Assembly (NCBI GenBank): GCA_028868855.1
Contig: JAGWTR010000007.1
Span: forward strand, 62,001 to 126,000
Length of the DNA: 64,000 nt
Direction: 5' to 3'
Source of the DNA: Burkholderiales bacterium
GTDB taxonomy: Bacteria; Pseudomonadota; Gammaproteobacteria; Burkholderiales; Burkholderiaceae_C
Below, one piece after another: positions 8,684-17,354 of this stretch (position 1 is the first letter of the stretch; each line of letters opens with the position of its first letter). Both the position numbers and the translations under genes were made by a program. Below the pieces are notes generated by a model. It saw only the letters and a program-made list of their open reading frames with translations, did no database searches and was not told the DNA's origin.

Positions 8684-9737
8684 AGCGAATCGTTCGTACA
8701 CGCGCTGGGTATTGGCACTGGCCTTCGTGCCAGGCTTGCTGCTGTTCATCTACGGCATTTTCCTGCAGCCCCTCTATGGCGATCTGACACGCATCGGCCT
8801 GTTCTCCGAGCACGAATTCGGCTGGCATGGCACGCAAGAGAGTTTCAAGGAAGCCGCGTATGTTCAGGACAGCTACAAGCAACACGCCGATGTGGTCGTG
8901 CTGGGCGACTCATTCTCGAGAGCCTGGCCTCGCCAGCAATGGCAGAACCACCTGATCGCCCAGACGGGCTGGTCCGTCGTCACGCTGGACATCAACGCGG
9001 TATCGGTCGATCAGATCCTGGCCAATCCAGTGTTCCAGGCCTCGCCCCCCAAGGTACTCATCGTCGAATCGGTGGAACGCTACTTCGCGGATCGCGTCGG
9101 CAAGATGCCGGCCTGCGTCCCGGCGAACACCCAGTCAGCCGCCCGCATGATGCCTGCCTTAGCAACCGAGCCACTCCATCCCCGCGAGCTGCCGTCATCG
9201 GCCATGCCACGCCCGCAACAGTGGAATGACGTCAAGCTGGAGTTTGTTTGGAAGTACGTTCGCAATCAGTGGCGCATGGCACGCGGTGGCGAGCCCCGCG
9301 CTGACGTCGGCAAGCTGGCACTGCAGCGTTCAGGCCTGTTCAGCAGCGCCAATCAGCGCGACGTCCTGATCTACAGAGAAGACTTCGACACGCGCAAAAA
9401 ATGGGCCGCACTGCCGATGAGCGACATGAGTTGCCGCATTCAGCAGTTGCGAGACAAGGTGGAGCGCAAGGGGCAGACACGCTTCGTGTTGATGGTGGCG
9501 CCCGACAAGTTGGCGGCCTATGGCCCTGAACTGCAGGACACGCAATGGGCCCACGCCAGCCAACTGCCCGAGCTGGCAGCCTTGAACCCACAAACCATGC
9601 CGCGCCTTGATCTGGCCATGCGCCAGGCCATTGAGCGTGGTCAGCCAGATGTCTACCTGCCGGACGATACCCATTGGGGCTCGGAAGGGCACAAACTGGC
9701 CGCAAGCACCATGCTGACCTTCCTCAGACAGCATTGA
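8631..9737 (+). CDS. AlgX/AlgJ-like SGNH-type O-acetylation protein, membrane-anchored
   Basis: Protein of 368 aa with one N-terminal membrane span (WVLALAFVPGLLLFIYGIFL) and a periplasmic catalytic domain of the ALGX/ALGJ SGNH-like type. The nucleophile block is VVVLGDSFSRAW near residue 85, and the Asp-His pair is in DDTHWGSEGHK near the C-terminus. Such proteins receive the acyl group from an MBOAT partner and transfer it to the polysaccharide. The gene overlaps the MBOAT frame by 53 bp, as in many MBOAT/AlgX pairs. The ATG at 8631 was chosen over an upstream TTG; a GTG near 8655 is also possible. With its MBOAT partner interrupted it may be idle. Confidence 0.78.
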   Translation: MPSLEWEKSVSSSTSSSEANRSYTRWVLALAFVPGLLLFIYGIFLQPLYGDLTRIGLFSEHEFGWHGTQESFKEAAYVQDSYKQHADVVVLGDSFSRAWPRQQWQNHLIAQTGWSVVTLDINAVSVDQILANPVFQASPPKVLIVESVERYFADRVGKMPACVPANTQSAARMMPALATEPLHPRELPSSAMPRPQQWNDVKLEFVWKYVRNQWRMARGGEPRADVGKLALQRSGLFSSANQRDVLIYREDFDTRKKWAALPMSDMSCRIQQLRDKVERKGQTRFVLMVAPDKLAAYGPELQDTQWAHASQLPELAALNPQTMPRLDLAMRQAIERGQPDVYLPDDTHWGSEGHKLAASTMLTFLRQH

Positions 9738-9952
9738 GCGCACCAGGCGACAACTACCTTGACATTCACCGAGTTGTTCAGGGCGGACTCCTTGATCTCT
9801 GCCCGGGTTCTTGGCGTCGTTCGGGCTTGTGCGTGGACTTGGCGCATGCGGCTTGCTCTACTTTGAAGGACTCGATCACGCCGCGCATCACATCCCTGGC
9901 TCGGAAAAGTGCCCAGCTTCGACGGGGGATATGATCAAACGAGACTTCACAG
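9738..9952. other. Convergent intergenic region, no gene recognised
   Basis: Two convergent units end here (the + glycan operon and the - acyltransferase gene). Short frames on both strands show no family motif. No clear hairpin-plus-T-run terminator was found. The stretch around 9780-9900 has coding-like GC content and could be a worn relic, but no identity could be assigned. Confidence 0.4.
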
Positions 9953-11935
9953 CTAACGCGCTTGCTCGCGAATCAACTGCTTCAAATTCATACGCTTGGA
10001 CATCAACTCCGATCCTGCGTATGAGAGGTGCCCAGCATCCCGGTAGACCATCGTCCCATCCACCAGGGTCTTGCAAGCGGTTGCATCACAGAGCCACGGT
10101 TCAAATCTGATGACCGACACGCCGTCATCCAACCCAATGCTGCGCAAAACATCCAGCACGTCAGCACGCCTGGACTCGTAATCCGCACGATCGATGATGC
10201 ACCCCGGAGATCCGCCCAACGAAATTGCACCACTCAGTTGGCGCTCGAGACAAGCGCCGATATCGAAACTGGACGATGGTGGGGGCGCGACCAAAACGAC
10301 TTTCTTGCCGAGTGCGCGAACCTCTTGAGCCGTACGCAGCAGGGCAGCCACCACGTTGGCAGAGCTGACAGGAGATGCGACGAACCCCGCACCACGCTGA
10401 ATCACATGCTGATATTGCTCCTTGTCGAGGTACTGAGACAAGGGGCTTGAAAGCACAACCACCTCAATAGACGGCGTTTGCTTCAAAAAGTCAATGACAG
10501 ATTGATTGAATTCAATGCAGCTCTGCGCCCATGCTTGGTCATAGCGATTCCCTTGCTCTTGACTAGCTATAGCACGAGGCGCCAATCCCATTAAAGGACC
10601 GCAACCACTTCGTGTGGCCTGAATCACCCCCCCATTATTCCACTCGCGCCGCAAACCTGGCGCCAGATGCATGGCGTATGAGTCACCCCAGATCAGCAAA
10701 TTCTGGCGTTCTCCGGTTTGACACTGGGCTCTAGGCGTAAATCGCCCGGCATATTCACACTCATCAGAAAGACCCATATTGGCCCTTCTCAACTCCGCAA
10801 AATTCAGCTCGGAAGGCATGAAATGAATCCATGCTGGCGTCATTAAAGCAAGCAACGCAGAGGCAAATACCACCTTGCATAAAAATCCCCAAGAGAATCC
10901 AAAACGCATCTTTCGCACCGGATCCTCGACAAACCTATACAACGCATAAGAAACGACAAAGGAGGCCAGAACAGTTGCAAGCCTGATATTAAACGGAGCC
11001 CGCGGATTAGCACCTACCCACGCATTTTTTACGAATGCAATGATCGGCCAATGCACAAGGTAAAGCGAGTAGGAAAAGTCACCAATACGTGCCAGAAACT
11101 TGAAGGGAAAAGCGACACTCAATAAATTGTGATCCCTCAATATGACGACCATGGTCGCCACACAGATCAACATTGCATTCAAGCCTGGGTGCTTCCCAGC
11201 AAATGGGAAAAAAGGCAGCAGTACCAAGCATAGCAGCGAAGGGACAAACAAAATTGCCAAAACCCGTTGGGACATATCATCATTGCCCGACTTCGCCCGC
11301 AACATCCAAAGCGCTCCTGATGAGCCTATCAAAAGCTCCCACGCACGCGTCGGAAGAATATAGAAATTGGCCACGGGCCACCAACTCGCTCCCAAGAGGC
11401 ACAAAACCAGACTCAACAAAGTCAAGGTCAAAATACCAGCCAGCCATCTGGACGGTCGAATGAAAAGTAGAAATGCCGGAAGCAGCAAATAATATTGCTC
11501 TTCAATTGCAAGAGACCAGACGTGAAGCAAAGGCTTAAGATCTGCATTCCCCTCAAAGTATCCAGTCTGTTGCAGCAAAACATAGTTCTCTGTGAACGTC
11601 ACTGCGCCAATCACTTGAGACCCAAAGTCACGCAATTCCTGTTGATTTAGAAAAAATGGCGCAAGGGCTGCAGCAACGGCGAAGGTTGTATATGCCGCAG
11701 GTAAAAGGCGCTTTGCACGCCTGAAGTAAAAGTTCGCCAGGCGAAATTCACCCCGCTCAATAGCAGACGCAACAAGCTTCGTGATGAGGAAGCCGGACAC
11801 GACAAAAAATACATCAACACCGAGATAGCCAGCCGTTATGGCACCAATCTTCGCGTGATAAAGCACAACCATCAGTACCGCCCAGCCGCGAAGCGCCTGG
11901 ATGTCCACGCGGTGAAATGTCTGTTTTGTGTTCAT
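9953..11935 (-). CDS. Acyltransferase-3 / SGNH two-domain O-acyltransferase (OafA-like), intact
   Basis: Protein of 660 aa, typical length for acyltransferase-3 fused to SGNH. The N-terminal half opens with RVDIQALRGWAVLMVVLYHA and GYLGVDVFFVVSGFLIT, then the RRAKRLLPA motif; about ten hydrophobic spans follow. The C-terminal periplasmic domain holds the nucleophile block LLIWGDSYAMHLAPGL and the Asp/His block DAGHLSYAGSELM. Such enzymes O-acetylate LPS O-antigen or other surface glycans with acetyl-CoA as donor. It is the full-length counterpart of the interrupted paralogue at 24485-26503. Its coding DNA is clearly AT-richer than the flanking operons, which suggests transfer. Confidence 0.9.
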   Translation of the reverse strand: MNTKQTFHRVDIQALRGWAVLMVVLYHAKIGAITAGYLGVDVFFVVSGFLITKLVASAIERGEFRLANFYFRRAKRLLPAAYTTFAVAAALAPFFLNQQELRDFGSQVIGAVTFTENYVLLQQTGYFEGNADLKPLLHVWSLAIEEQYYLLLPAFLLFIRPSRWLAGILTLTLLSLVLCLLGASWWPVANFYILPTRAWELLIGSSGALWMLRAKSGNDDMSQRVLAILFVPSLLCLVLLPFFPFAGKHPGLNAMLICVATMVVILRDHNLLSVAFPFKFLARIGDFSYSLYLVHWPIIAFVKNAWVGANPRAPFNIRLATVLASFVVSYALYRFVEDPVRKMRFGFSWGFLCKVVFASALLALMTPAWIHFMPSELNFAELRRANMGLSDECEYAGRFTPRAQCQTGERQNLLIWGDSYAMHLAPGLRREWNNGGVIQATRSGCGPLMGLAPRAIASQEQGNRYDQAWAQSCIEFNQSVIDFLKQTPSIEVVVLSSPLSQYLDKEQYQHVIQRGAGFVASPVSSANVVAALLRTAQEVRALGKKVVLVAPPPSSSFDIGACLERQLSGAISLGGSPGCIIDRADYESRRADVLDVLRSIGLDDGVSVIRFEPWLCDATACKTLVDGTMVYRDAGHLSYAGSELMSKRMNLKQLIREQAR

Positions 11936-12035
11936 TGCTTTTAAATGATGACCATGCGATCAACCATATTGAATCGCATTGAGGCAGGGGATCGTGCACA
12001 CCATCGGCACATCATCCTGCGTCACGACCTGTCGA

Positions 12036-13451
12036 TTACAAGCGCCAGTATCGACGGGGCAGACTACCAAACGGATGCCTGCTTTTGCGTAGTTGCTGAA
12101 AGCGAGCGATGCGAGTCGCTACATCCTGCTGTTCGACATCCGTCAGCTCATATCTGCCCCGCTTGAGCCAAGCGACCATGAAGGCCATGCCTTTGCGAGC
12201 ACTCCGCAACTCCTTGAGAACGGCCGCACGCGGGTACCCCTGCTCGAAAAGCCAGCGCGCGAGCCTCAGGTGGGTATAGGAAAAATCGAAGTACCTGGGC
12301 GTGATCTTCTTGGTGATGGCGCCGGCATTGTCTTGACGGTAGAGAAACTCGCCCCCGCTGAAGACAACCTTGTTGCAGACGTTGAAGAAACGTCGCACGG
12401 AAAACTCATCGGCATTGAGCGCGAAGTCAGAGAACCCCATGCCCTTGATCAGCTCGACGTTCCAAAGCGCATTGCCTGGAATGTCCCAGCCCAATGTCTT
12501 CATGACCGCGTCCTGCCCGCTCAGCACCGCATCGGTGTTGCCACCCACGCCAACCAGACTCTTGTTCCGCTCGGGTTGGTTCTCGTAGTAATAGGTCACG
12601 GTAGGCAGCACCGCGTCGGCGCCAGTCTCTTGCGCACGCGCCAGCATCTTTTCAAGCCAATCAACGGAGAACAGATCATCCTGAGAGGCATACACAAAGT
12701 AGCTGCCCGTCAACAAGGGCAAAGAGAAGTTCAGCACCTTGGGTGCGCCACCAAAGTTCTCTGGCGTACGGATCACGCGCACCCTGGCATCCTTGGCGGC
12801 CTCCGCCTGCAACACGGCCAGGCTGTCATCCCTGGAGCAATCGTCCACACACAGCACCTCGAAATCGCGATGCGTCTGCGCATAGAGAGAAGCCAGCGTC
12901 TGAGGCAGATAGGCGGCCCCGTTATAGACCGGTATGACCACGCTGATCTTGCTCGTGCGAGGCAACGGCCACAGGTTCGCCTTGCCCAGCCTGGGGCGCA
13001 TGAGCGCCAGTCCACGCCCGCCGCACAGACCCGCATGGCCCGCGCAAACATCGAATCCCTCGCGCAAGCCCAAAGGCCCCGCCAGCATCGTCGCTTGATC
13101 CCAATAGCGCGAGAAGTTCTGCTCGGTGATCTCGCCCACCGCGCAAGTCGCACGGCGCCGCGAGAACCAAGGCTGGCTCGCCTGATCAAACCAGACGATA
13201 CCGCCAGGCTTCAGCACGCGATGCACCTCGTTCATGAGGCCAACCAGGCGCTGCACCTTGTCAATGGACGCGCCCAACCGCGACAACTTGCGAAGCAGAT
13301 CGCTACAGGTCATGTAATCAAAACAGGCGTCTGGATAAGGCAGGCCATCCAGCGCCGCCCCTTCTGACCAAGCCACGCCTTGGCACACCTGCGCACCAAA
13401 TGGATTGCGCGGCGCAGGCCCTTCATGAAACAAATCAAGTGCTTTGGACAT
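12036..13451 (-). CDS. Fusion of a methyltransferase-like fragment and a GT2 glycosyltransferase
   Basis: Protein of 471 aa. Residues 30-100 resemble the latter part of a class I SAM methyltransferase: LPYPDACFDYMTCSDLL, then NEVHRVLKPGGIVWF (motif III-like). The glycine-rich SAM-binding motif I that should precede this is absent, so catalysis is doubtful. Residues 168 onward are a GT2 domain: KISVVIPVYNGAAYLPQTL, CVDDCSRDDS, and ASQDDLFSVDW as the DxD-type site. The fusion may use the truncated methyltransferase as a docking domain, or it may be a chance fusion. It lies 18 bp upstream-to-downstream from the GT61 gene on the same strand, so the two are probably co-transcribed. Confidence 0.75.
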   Translation of the reverse strand: MSKALDLFHEGPAPRNPFGAQVCQGVAWSEGAALDGLPYPDACFDYMTCSDLLRKLSRLGASIDKVQRLVGLMNEVHRVLKPGGIVWFDQASQPWFSRRRATCAVGEITEQNFSRYWDQATMLAGPLGLREGFDVCAGHAGLCGGRGLALMRPRLGKANLWPLPRTSKISVVIPVYNGAAYLPQTLASLYAQTHRDFEVLCVDDCSRDDSLAVLQAEAAKDARVRVIRTPENFGGAPKVLNFSLPLLTGSYFVYASQDDLFSVDWLEKMLARAQETGADAVLPTVTYYYENQPERNKSLVGVGGNTDAVLSGQDAVMKTLGWDIPGNALWNVELIKGMGFSDFALNADEFSVRRFFNVCNKVVFSGGEFLYRQDNAGAITKKITPRYFDFSYTHLRLARWLFEQGYPRAAVLKELRSARKGMAFMVAWLKRGRYELTDVEQQDVATRIARFQQLRKSRHPFGSLPRRYWRL

Positions 13452-13469
13452 GTGATCGCGCGCACTCCA

Positions 13470-14774
13470 TCAATCGGACACTTCCGCGATCAATGCGTCC
13501 ACCTGTGCTGGCGGGATCACGAAATCGGCATGGAAGCGCTTGTGGAACCTGTCGCTCTGCTCGCACAACACGTATTTCAGGTTCAGTCCCATGCACGAGG
13601 CCAGGCGAGTCCAATAGAAATAGGGCATCTCGGCATGCTCGGCCATCAAGACATAGATACGGCTACGCTTGTTGGCAAAGATGATGTTGGCAAATGCGGC
13701 GCCTGTCGCCCCAACGATCACATCGGCTGCGGCGAAGGTTTGCACCTGCTCGTCAAAGCTGAGTTTCTCCGGTTCCACGATCGTGAAGCCAATGGCCTGC
13801 AAGGCTTGCTCAAGCACCTCGGCATTGGCCAGGCAACGCACGCCAGAATTTCTTCGAACGTAGATCTTCCTGGCGAACGCCTTTGGCGAAGATGTGCCTA
13901 TGCGGGACAGTATCCCTTGCGCCATCTGGTTCAAGGCCTCGCCGGAAAACAGACCTTGCGATTGCGCCGGTGGCCGCGGAGGCCTGTATTCCATGGGCAC
14001 ATACCCCGTGCATCCCACATGCAGGAGTTCCCCCACCACCACACGACGATCCTTGGGAACACGAACCAGCTTGTGCCGTCCATTCAGGACCAGGTCCAGA
14101 GATCGGTAGATGTTCTCGTGCAGATCGGCATCCACAACACACGCCACCTCATCCAATGCACAGTGGCGCGCGAACAGCGCGACCTTTGGCAACACCTCGG
14201 TCAGCCAATGCGCATAGTTGTACGACAAGGCATCCGTGAACACAGCGGCTCGATCAAGCCGATGCGGAGAAGGATCAGGAAATAGCCTGCGAACCGTGCT
14301 GTGCTGGGGATCAATCGTGAGGGTTCTGAAATTCTCGTCACCCAGCACATGATGGCGCGGATCAAATCGCTCATGATGAAACGTGGTGGCGCCATGATCG
14401 AGCAGACTGGAATGCCCGGTCACCGTCACATCGGGCACTCGATACATGCGAACGACAGGATAGGTGTTCGGATCAGCGGGAACATCCAGCGCGTTCGGCC
14501 TCATCGCGCCAATGAAAACCGGCAGATCCTTGCACACTGGAGTCTCATCAAGCAAGCTGACCACCGCCACGCTCTGCTCAGCCGCAAGGCGCTCGACCGA
14601 CAACAAGGGTCTCGCGGCCGTGAGCTTCATGATCAATGACGTCAACCTCTTGGAACGCAGCACCTTAGTGGGCAAGCCCCCCCTTTTTATAGGCGACAGC
14701 GTCTCACTTAAGGGCGCAACGCGATTCTCATCCGCAGCCTCATGCATCTTGCTGTTGGTACGCAGCGAGCTCAT
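13470..14774 (-). CDS. GT61-family (DUF563) glycosyltransferase, copy 1
   Basis: Protein of 434 aa. The DUF563/GT61 core is visible: VFTDALSYNYAHWLTEVLPK, KIYVRRNSGVRCL, VEPEKLSFDEQVQTFAAAD and VIVGATGAAFANIIF. Bacterial members are cytosolic transferases in capsule and LPS loci. A second, clearly related copy lies at 26579-27922, and both sit at the edges of the minus-strand block. Start taken at the first ATG of the frame; a second Met nine codons later is possible. Donor sugar unknown. Confidence 0.82.
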   Translation of the reverse strand: MSSLRTNSKMHEAADENRVAPLSETLSPIKRGGLPTKVLRSKRLTSLIMKLTAARPLLSVERLAAEQSVAVVSLLDETPVCKDLPVFIGAMRPNALDVPADPNTYPVVRMYRVPDVTVTGHSSLLDHGATTFHHERFDPRHHVLGDENFRTLTIDPQHSTVRRLFPDPSPHRLDRAAVFTDALSYNYAHWLTEVLPKVALFARHCALDEVACVVDADLHENIYRSLDLVLNGRHKLVRVPKDRRVVVGELLHVGCTGYVPMEYRPPRPPAQSQGLFSGEALNQMAQGILSRIGTSSPKAFARKIYVRRNSGVRCLANAEVLEQALQAIGFTIVEPEKLSFDEQVQTFAAADVIVGATGAAFANIIFANKRSRIYVLMAEHAEMPYFYWTRLASCMGLNLKYVLCEQSDRFHKRFHADFVIPPAQVDALIAEVSD

Positions 14775-15330
14775 CTACTTTCTCATTTGGTGTTCTAGGA
14801 GCATCTCGCAGCGTGGCCTGCGCGAAGTACGTCGCAGCTCTTCTGTGGAATGTCGCGCTTTGTGAAATGGCATTTGACCGATGCAAGCATCCGAGTAGCC
14901 TTTATCTTTCGGGGCTGAATTTGGCTAATTTCCTGGCGTTATCCGTGCCACACCAAAACGCCCCATGCTTACTGCCGCACCCAGTTACACACACTGGATT
15001 TTGGTATGCTTAGAACCCTGACTCCCACGACATCGCCCAATTGACACGCGCTTAGCGCACCGCCTCCAAATTGAACCTCCGCATGCACTACGCACGCACC
15101 TTCATCTCACTCATATCTCAACTTCTTTTCAACATAGCCCAGCACCCCTATTCCTCAAACACGAAGAGCCACATCCTTTCTCACGCATGTGGCGTACGCG
15201 CTTGACAATCAAATCCACACCCAAAATCATCCGGAGGTAAGCGCAAGGCTCAACCAAAATAGCGGACAACTCAGGGAAACGGTGTTAAGAGTGTTCACCC
15301 CGGAAAAATATAAACAACGTTAATATTTTG
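14775..15330. other. 556-bp non-coding gap within the minus-strand block
   Basis: The gap lies between the start of GT61 copy 1 and the end of the nine-gene operon. Composition is AT-richer than the surroundings, and no frame shows a protein family. It should hold the promoter for the GT61/fusion/acyltransferase genes and the 3' end of the longer operon. A TTGACA on the plus strand near 15203 has no good partner. No hairpin-plus-T-run was found. It is a plausible module boundary. Confidence 0.5.
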
Positions 15331-16221
15331 CTACCGCACGTGCTCGGGACATCTGTTTTCAGCAGCGTCACACCGAGGAGAAATTGGCCCTGTTATTCTG
15401 AAGCGGCGATCCTTGGGAATAGGGTTTACCCCAAAAATCACCCCCTCCTTGACCCTCATCACATTCTTTTTGAACCAGTACTGTACGAGCATTTTCAACA
15501 GCGTAAGCCCGTAGCGTATGAGGGGAACTGTGGAACCGGCATCCGAGTCCGCCCAGTTCATAGCAACCTCTTTGATACTAACGCCCGGCACCCCATATAA
15601 TAGAATATTAATTTGGGGGTGAAACTGCCAGGAGTTGGAAAGATTGCGAAATGGCACATTATTCAGCAGCGAGTTCCGGACCAGAATCATCGCTGTACCG
15701 GAGTCAGACATACTACGCCCAGAGCAGATGGCTGTCGCGAAATTGAAGAAGTAGTTGCCAGCCTTGCGCAAAAAACTATAGTTGTGAATGTCACTTTCAG
15801 GTTTGAAGCGGCTTGCCAAAATCAAGTCCGTGCGCTCATCGGAGTGCAACGCAGACAGCAGCTTGTCAATCAACCATGCGGGATCGACTTGGTTATCACC
15901 GTGAATGACCATCACGTGAGAAACATCTCTACGCGAGAAGTGGTCGAAACCGCTCTTGATGCTACATCCGTACCCGTAATTTTCTTCGTGCTGGATGATA
16001 GTAACCAACGCGGCCAGCGCGGGGTGCGCGGCCAGTCGCTCACGGACGACCTTCAACGTGCAATCTGTGCTGCAGTTGTCGATGAGCAACACCTCGGCAA
16101 TGTCGCTTTCGAGGGAGCTCGCGATGCTGTCCAGCACCTTACCGATAGTCCGCTCGACATTGAAAATCGGGATGACCAGTCCAACCTGAATGGGGTGCGT
16201 CGTCATGTTGATGTAGTTCAC
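15331..16221 (-). CDS. DPM1-like GT2 glycosyltransferase (polyprenyl-phosphate sugar synthase type)
   Basis: Protein of 296 aa. The GT2 domain shows QVGLVIPIFNVERTIGKVLD, VLLIDNCSTDCT, and MVIHGDNQVDPAWL, where the DNQVD takes the place of DxD as in dolichyl-phosphate mannose synthase-like enzymes; LASRFKP is also in the family position. No strong C-terminal transmembrane pair is seen, unlike GtrB. It would load an activated sugar onto undecaprenyl phosphate at the inner membrane face. It is the last gene of the packed operon and overlaps the C-methyltransferase by 4 bp. Start GTG 16221 fits that overlap; ATG 16206 is the alternative. Confidence 0.8.
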   Translation of the reverse strand: MNYINMTTHPIQVGLVIPIFNVERTIGKVLDSIASSLESDIAEVLLIDNCSTDCTLKVVRERLAAHPALAALVTIIQHEENYGYGCSIKSGFDHFSRRDVSHVMVIHGDNQVDPAWLIDKLLSALHSDERTDLILASRFKPESDIHNYSFLRKAGNYFFNFATAICSGRSMSDSGTAMILVRNSLLNNVPFRNLSNSWQFHPQINILLYGVPGVSIKEVAMNWADSDAGSTVPLIRYGLTLLKMLVQYWFKKNVMRVKEGVIFGVNPIPKDRRFRITGPISPRCDAAENRCPEHVR

Positions 16222-17354
16222 TCCAGAAATCGGACGTTCGAGTTTATGTTGTTCAGAATGTCTGCCTTGATCTCGTCGTTGTATACACCCGCCTTCAATA
16301 TCACATAGGGATTGGCGACGTCACGCAGGCAGACAGGAGATTTCACAAACAGGTTGGTGCCATAGAGACGCCGCCCCTGCTTGCTCTTGTCGTTGTCCAG
16401 CAAACAGATGATGTTTGACGTATCCAAGCCGAAGGCCAAGAGGTATTGTGCGAAAACGTGGGCACCGAACAGGTAGATGGGCGAGTTTGTCTCACACATT
16501 GCACCATTGAGTTGCGTGATCAGTTCATCGTGATATGTCAGATAATCGGCGTAGAGCTGCTTGTTGCGCTGATACAGCTCGGCTGGTAACGCTTGGGCTT
16601 TGACGCTGGAGTCACGCACCGCCGCGTAAAAAATACTGTGGTCGTCCATGAAGTACTCCTTGGCCTGCAGCCTGAAGCCGTGCTTGGCCAGCAGGTGCTC
16701 GACATAGGGTTCAGTCAGGAGGACCGTATGTTCAAAATTAATACAGTTGGTGTACTTGCGCTCCATCATCACCTGCATGTTCGGCAGAGAAAACACCAGG
16801 CTCTTACCGTCCGGCATAAAACCGGCCAAATGGCTCATGAAGCGCTCAGGTTCGTAAATGTGCTCAAACACGTGCGAGTGGACTACCACGTCAAAGGGAC
16901 TGTCAAAAACAAACTTGTCGTCGAAGAAGCCTTTGATGAAGCGGGCCTGACAGCCCTCGACTGGAGAAGGGTTGGGCTCGATAATCGTCCATGGCACAGC
17001 GCCAAGCACCTGATACTCCCGCTCCAAGATGCCGTGCGCACCACCGATCTCGAACACTGCGCGAGGTGCAAGCTTGTTGACAAACTGCGCAAAACTCCGG
17101 TGATGGCGCTCCCACAATGCACCCACGGCGCCCGCACCATGGGATTCGGGGTAAAGCACGTCCAAAGGCAGCAACTGCTTGAGTTGCACCAAGCCAGAGC
17201 TGCGGCTGATCCACCAACTCATGTCCGCCTTGAGATCGGCCTCCGGCGGCTGATCCATGCAACCCATGAAAACAGGGAAATCCTTGAAGGTGTGGAGGTG
17301 CGCCAAGTCTGCCTGGTCAGACAGCACGCATCGCGACCGTTCAATCACGTTCAT
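16218..17354 (-). CDS. SAM-dependent sugar C-methyltransferase-like protein
   Basis: Protein of 378 aa in the three-part layout of C-methyltransferases acting on nucleotide sugars: a short N-terminal Cys-containing segment (CVLSDQADL ... PVFMGC), a central Rossmann domain with motif I VFEIGGAHGILEREY and the HSHVFEHIYEPERFM segment, and a C-terminal domain with LFGAHVFAQYLLAFGL and LDNDKSKQGRRLYG. Known relatives methylate carbon 3 or 5 of keto-deoxy sugars. The usual four-Cys zinc site seems incomplete here. It overlaps the upstream kinase-nucleotidyltransferase gene by 14 bp. A branched (C-methyl) sugar is therefore a plausible product of this operon. Confidence 0.75.
   Translation of the reverse strand: MNVIERSRCVLSDQADLAHLHTFKDFPVFMGCMDQPPEADLKADMSWWISRSSGLVQLKQLLPLDVLYPESHGAGAVGALWERHHRSFAQFVNKLAPRAVFEIGGAHGILEREYQVLGAVPWTIIEPNPSPVEGCQARFIKGFFDDKFVFDSPFDVVVHSHVFEHIYEPERFMSHLAGFMPDGKSLVFSLPNMQVMMERKYTNCINFEHTVLLTEPYVEHLLAKHGFRLQAKEYFMDDHSIFYAAVRDSSVKAQALPAELYQRNKQLYADYLTYHDELITQLNGAMCETNSPIYLFGAHVFAQYLLAFGLDTSNIICLLDNDKSKQGRRLYGTNLFVKSPVCLRDVANPYVILKAGVYNDEIKADILNNINSNVRFLE

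Noticed and set aside
9780-9900. Possible transposase or other gene relic on the minus strand
   Set aside because: The frame gives no recognisable motif and no terminal repeats were seen.
12093-13367. Plus-strand frame of 424 codons opposite the GT2 fusion gene
   Set aside because: No domain signal; the minus strand carries full GT2 motifs.
15325-15345. GCGGTAGC on the minus strand, like the RfaH ops element
   Set aside because: It lies at the 3' end of the operon, not in a leader, and lacks the rest of a JUMPstart sequence; chance match.
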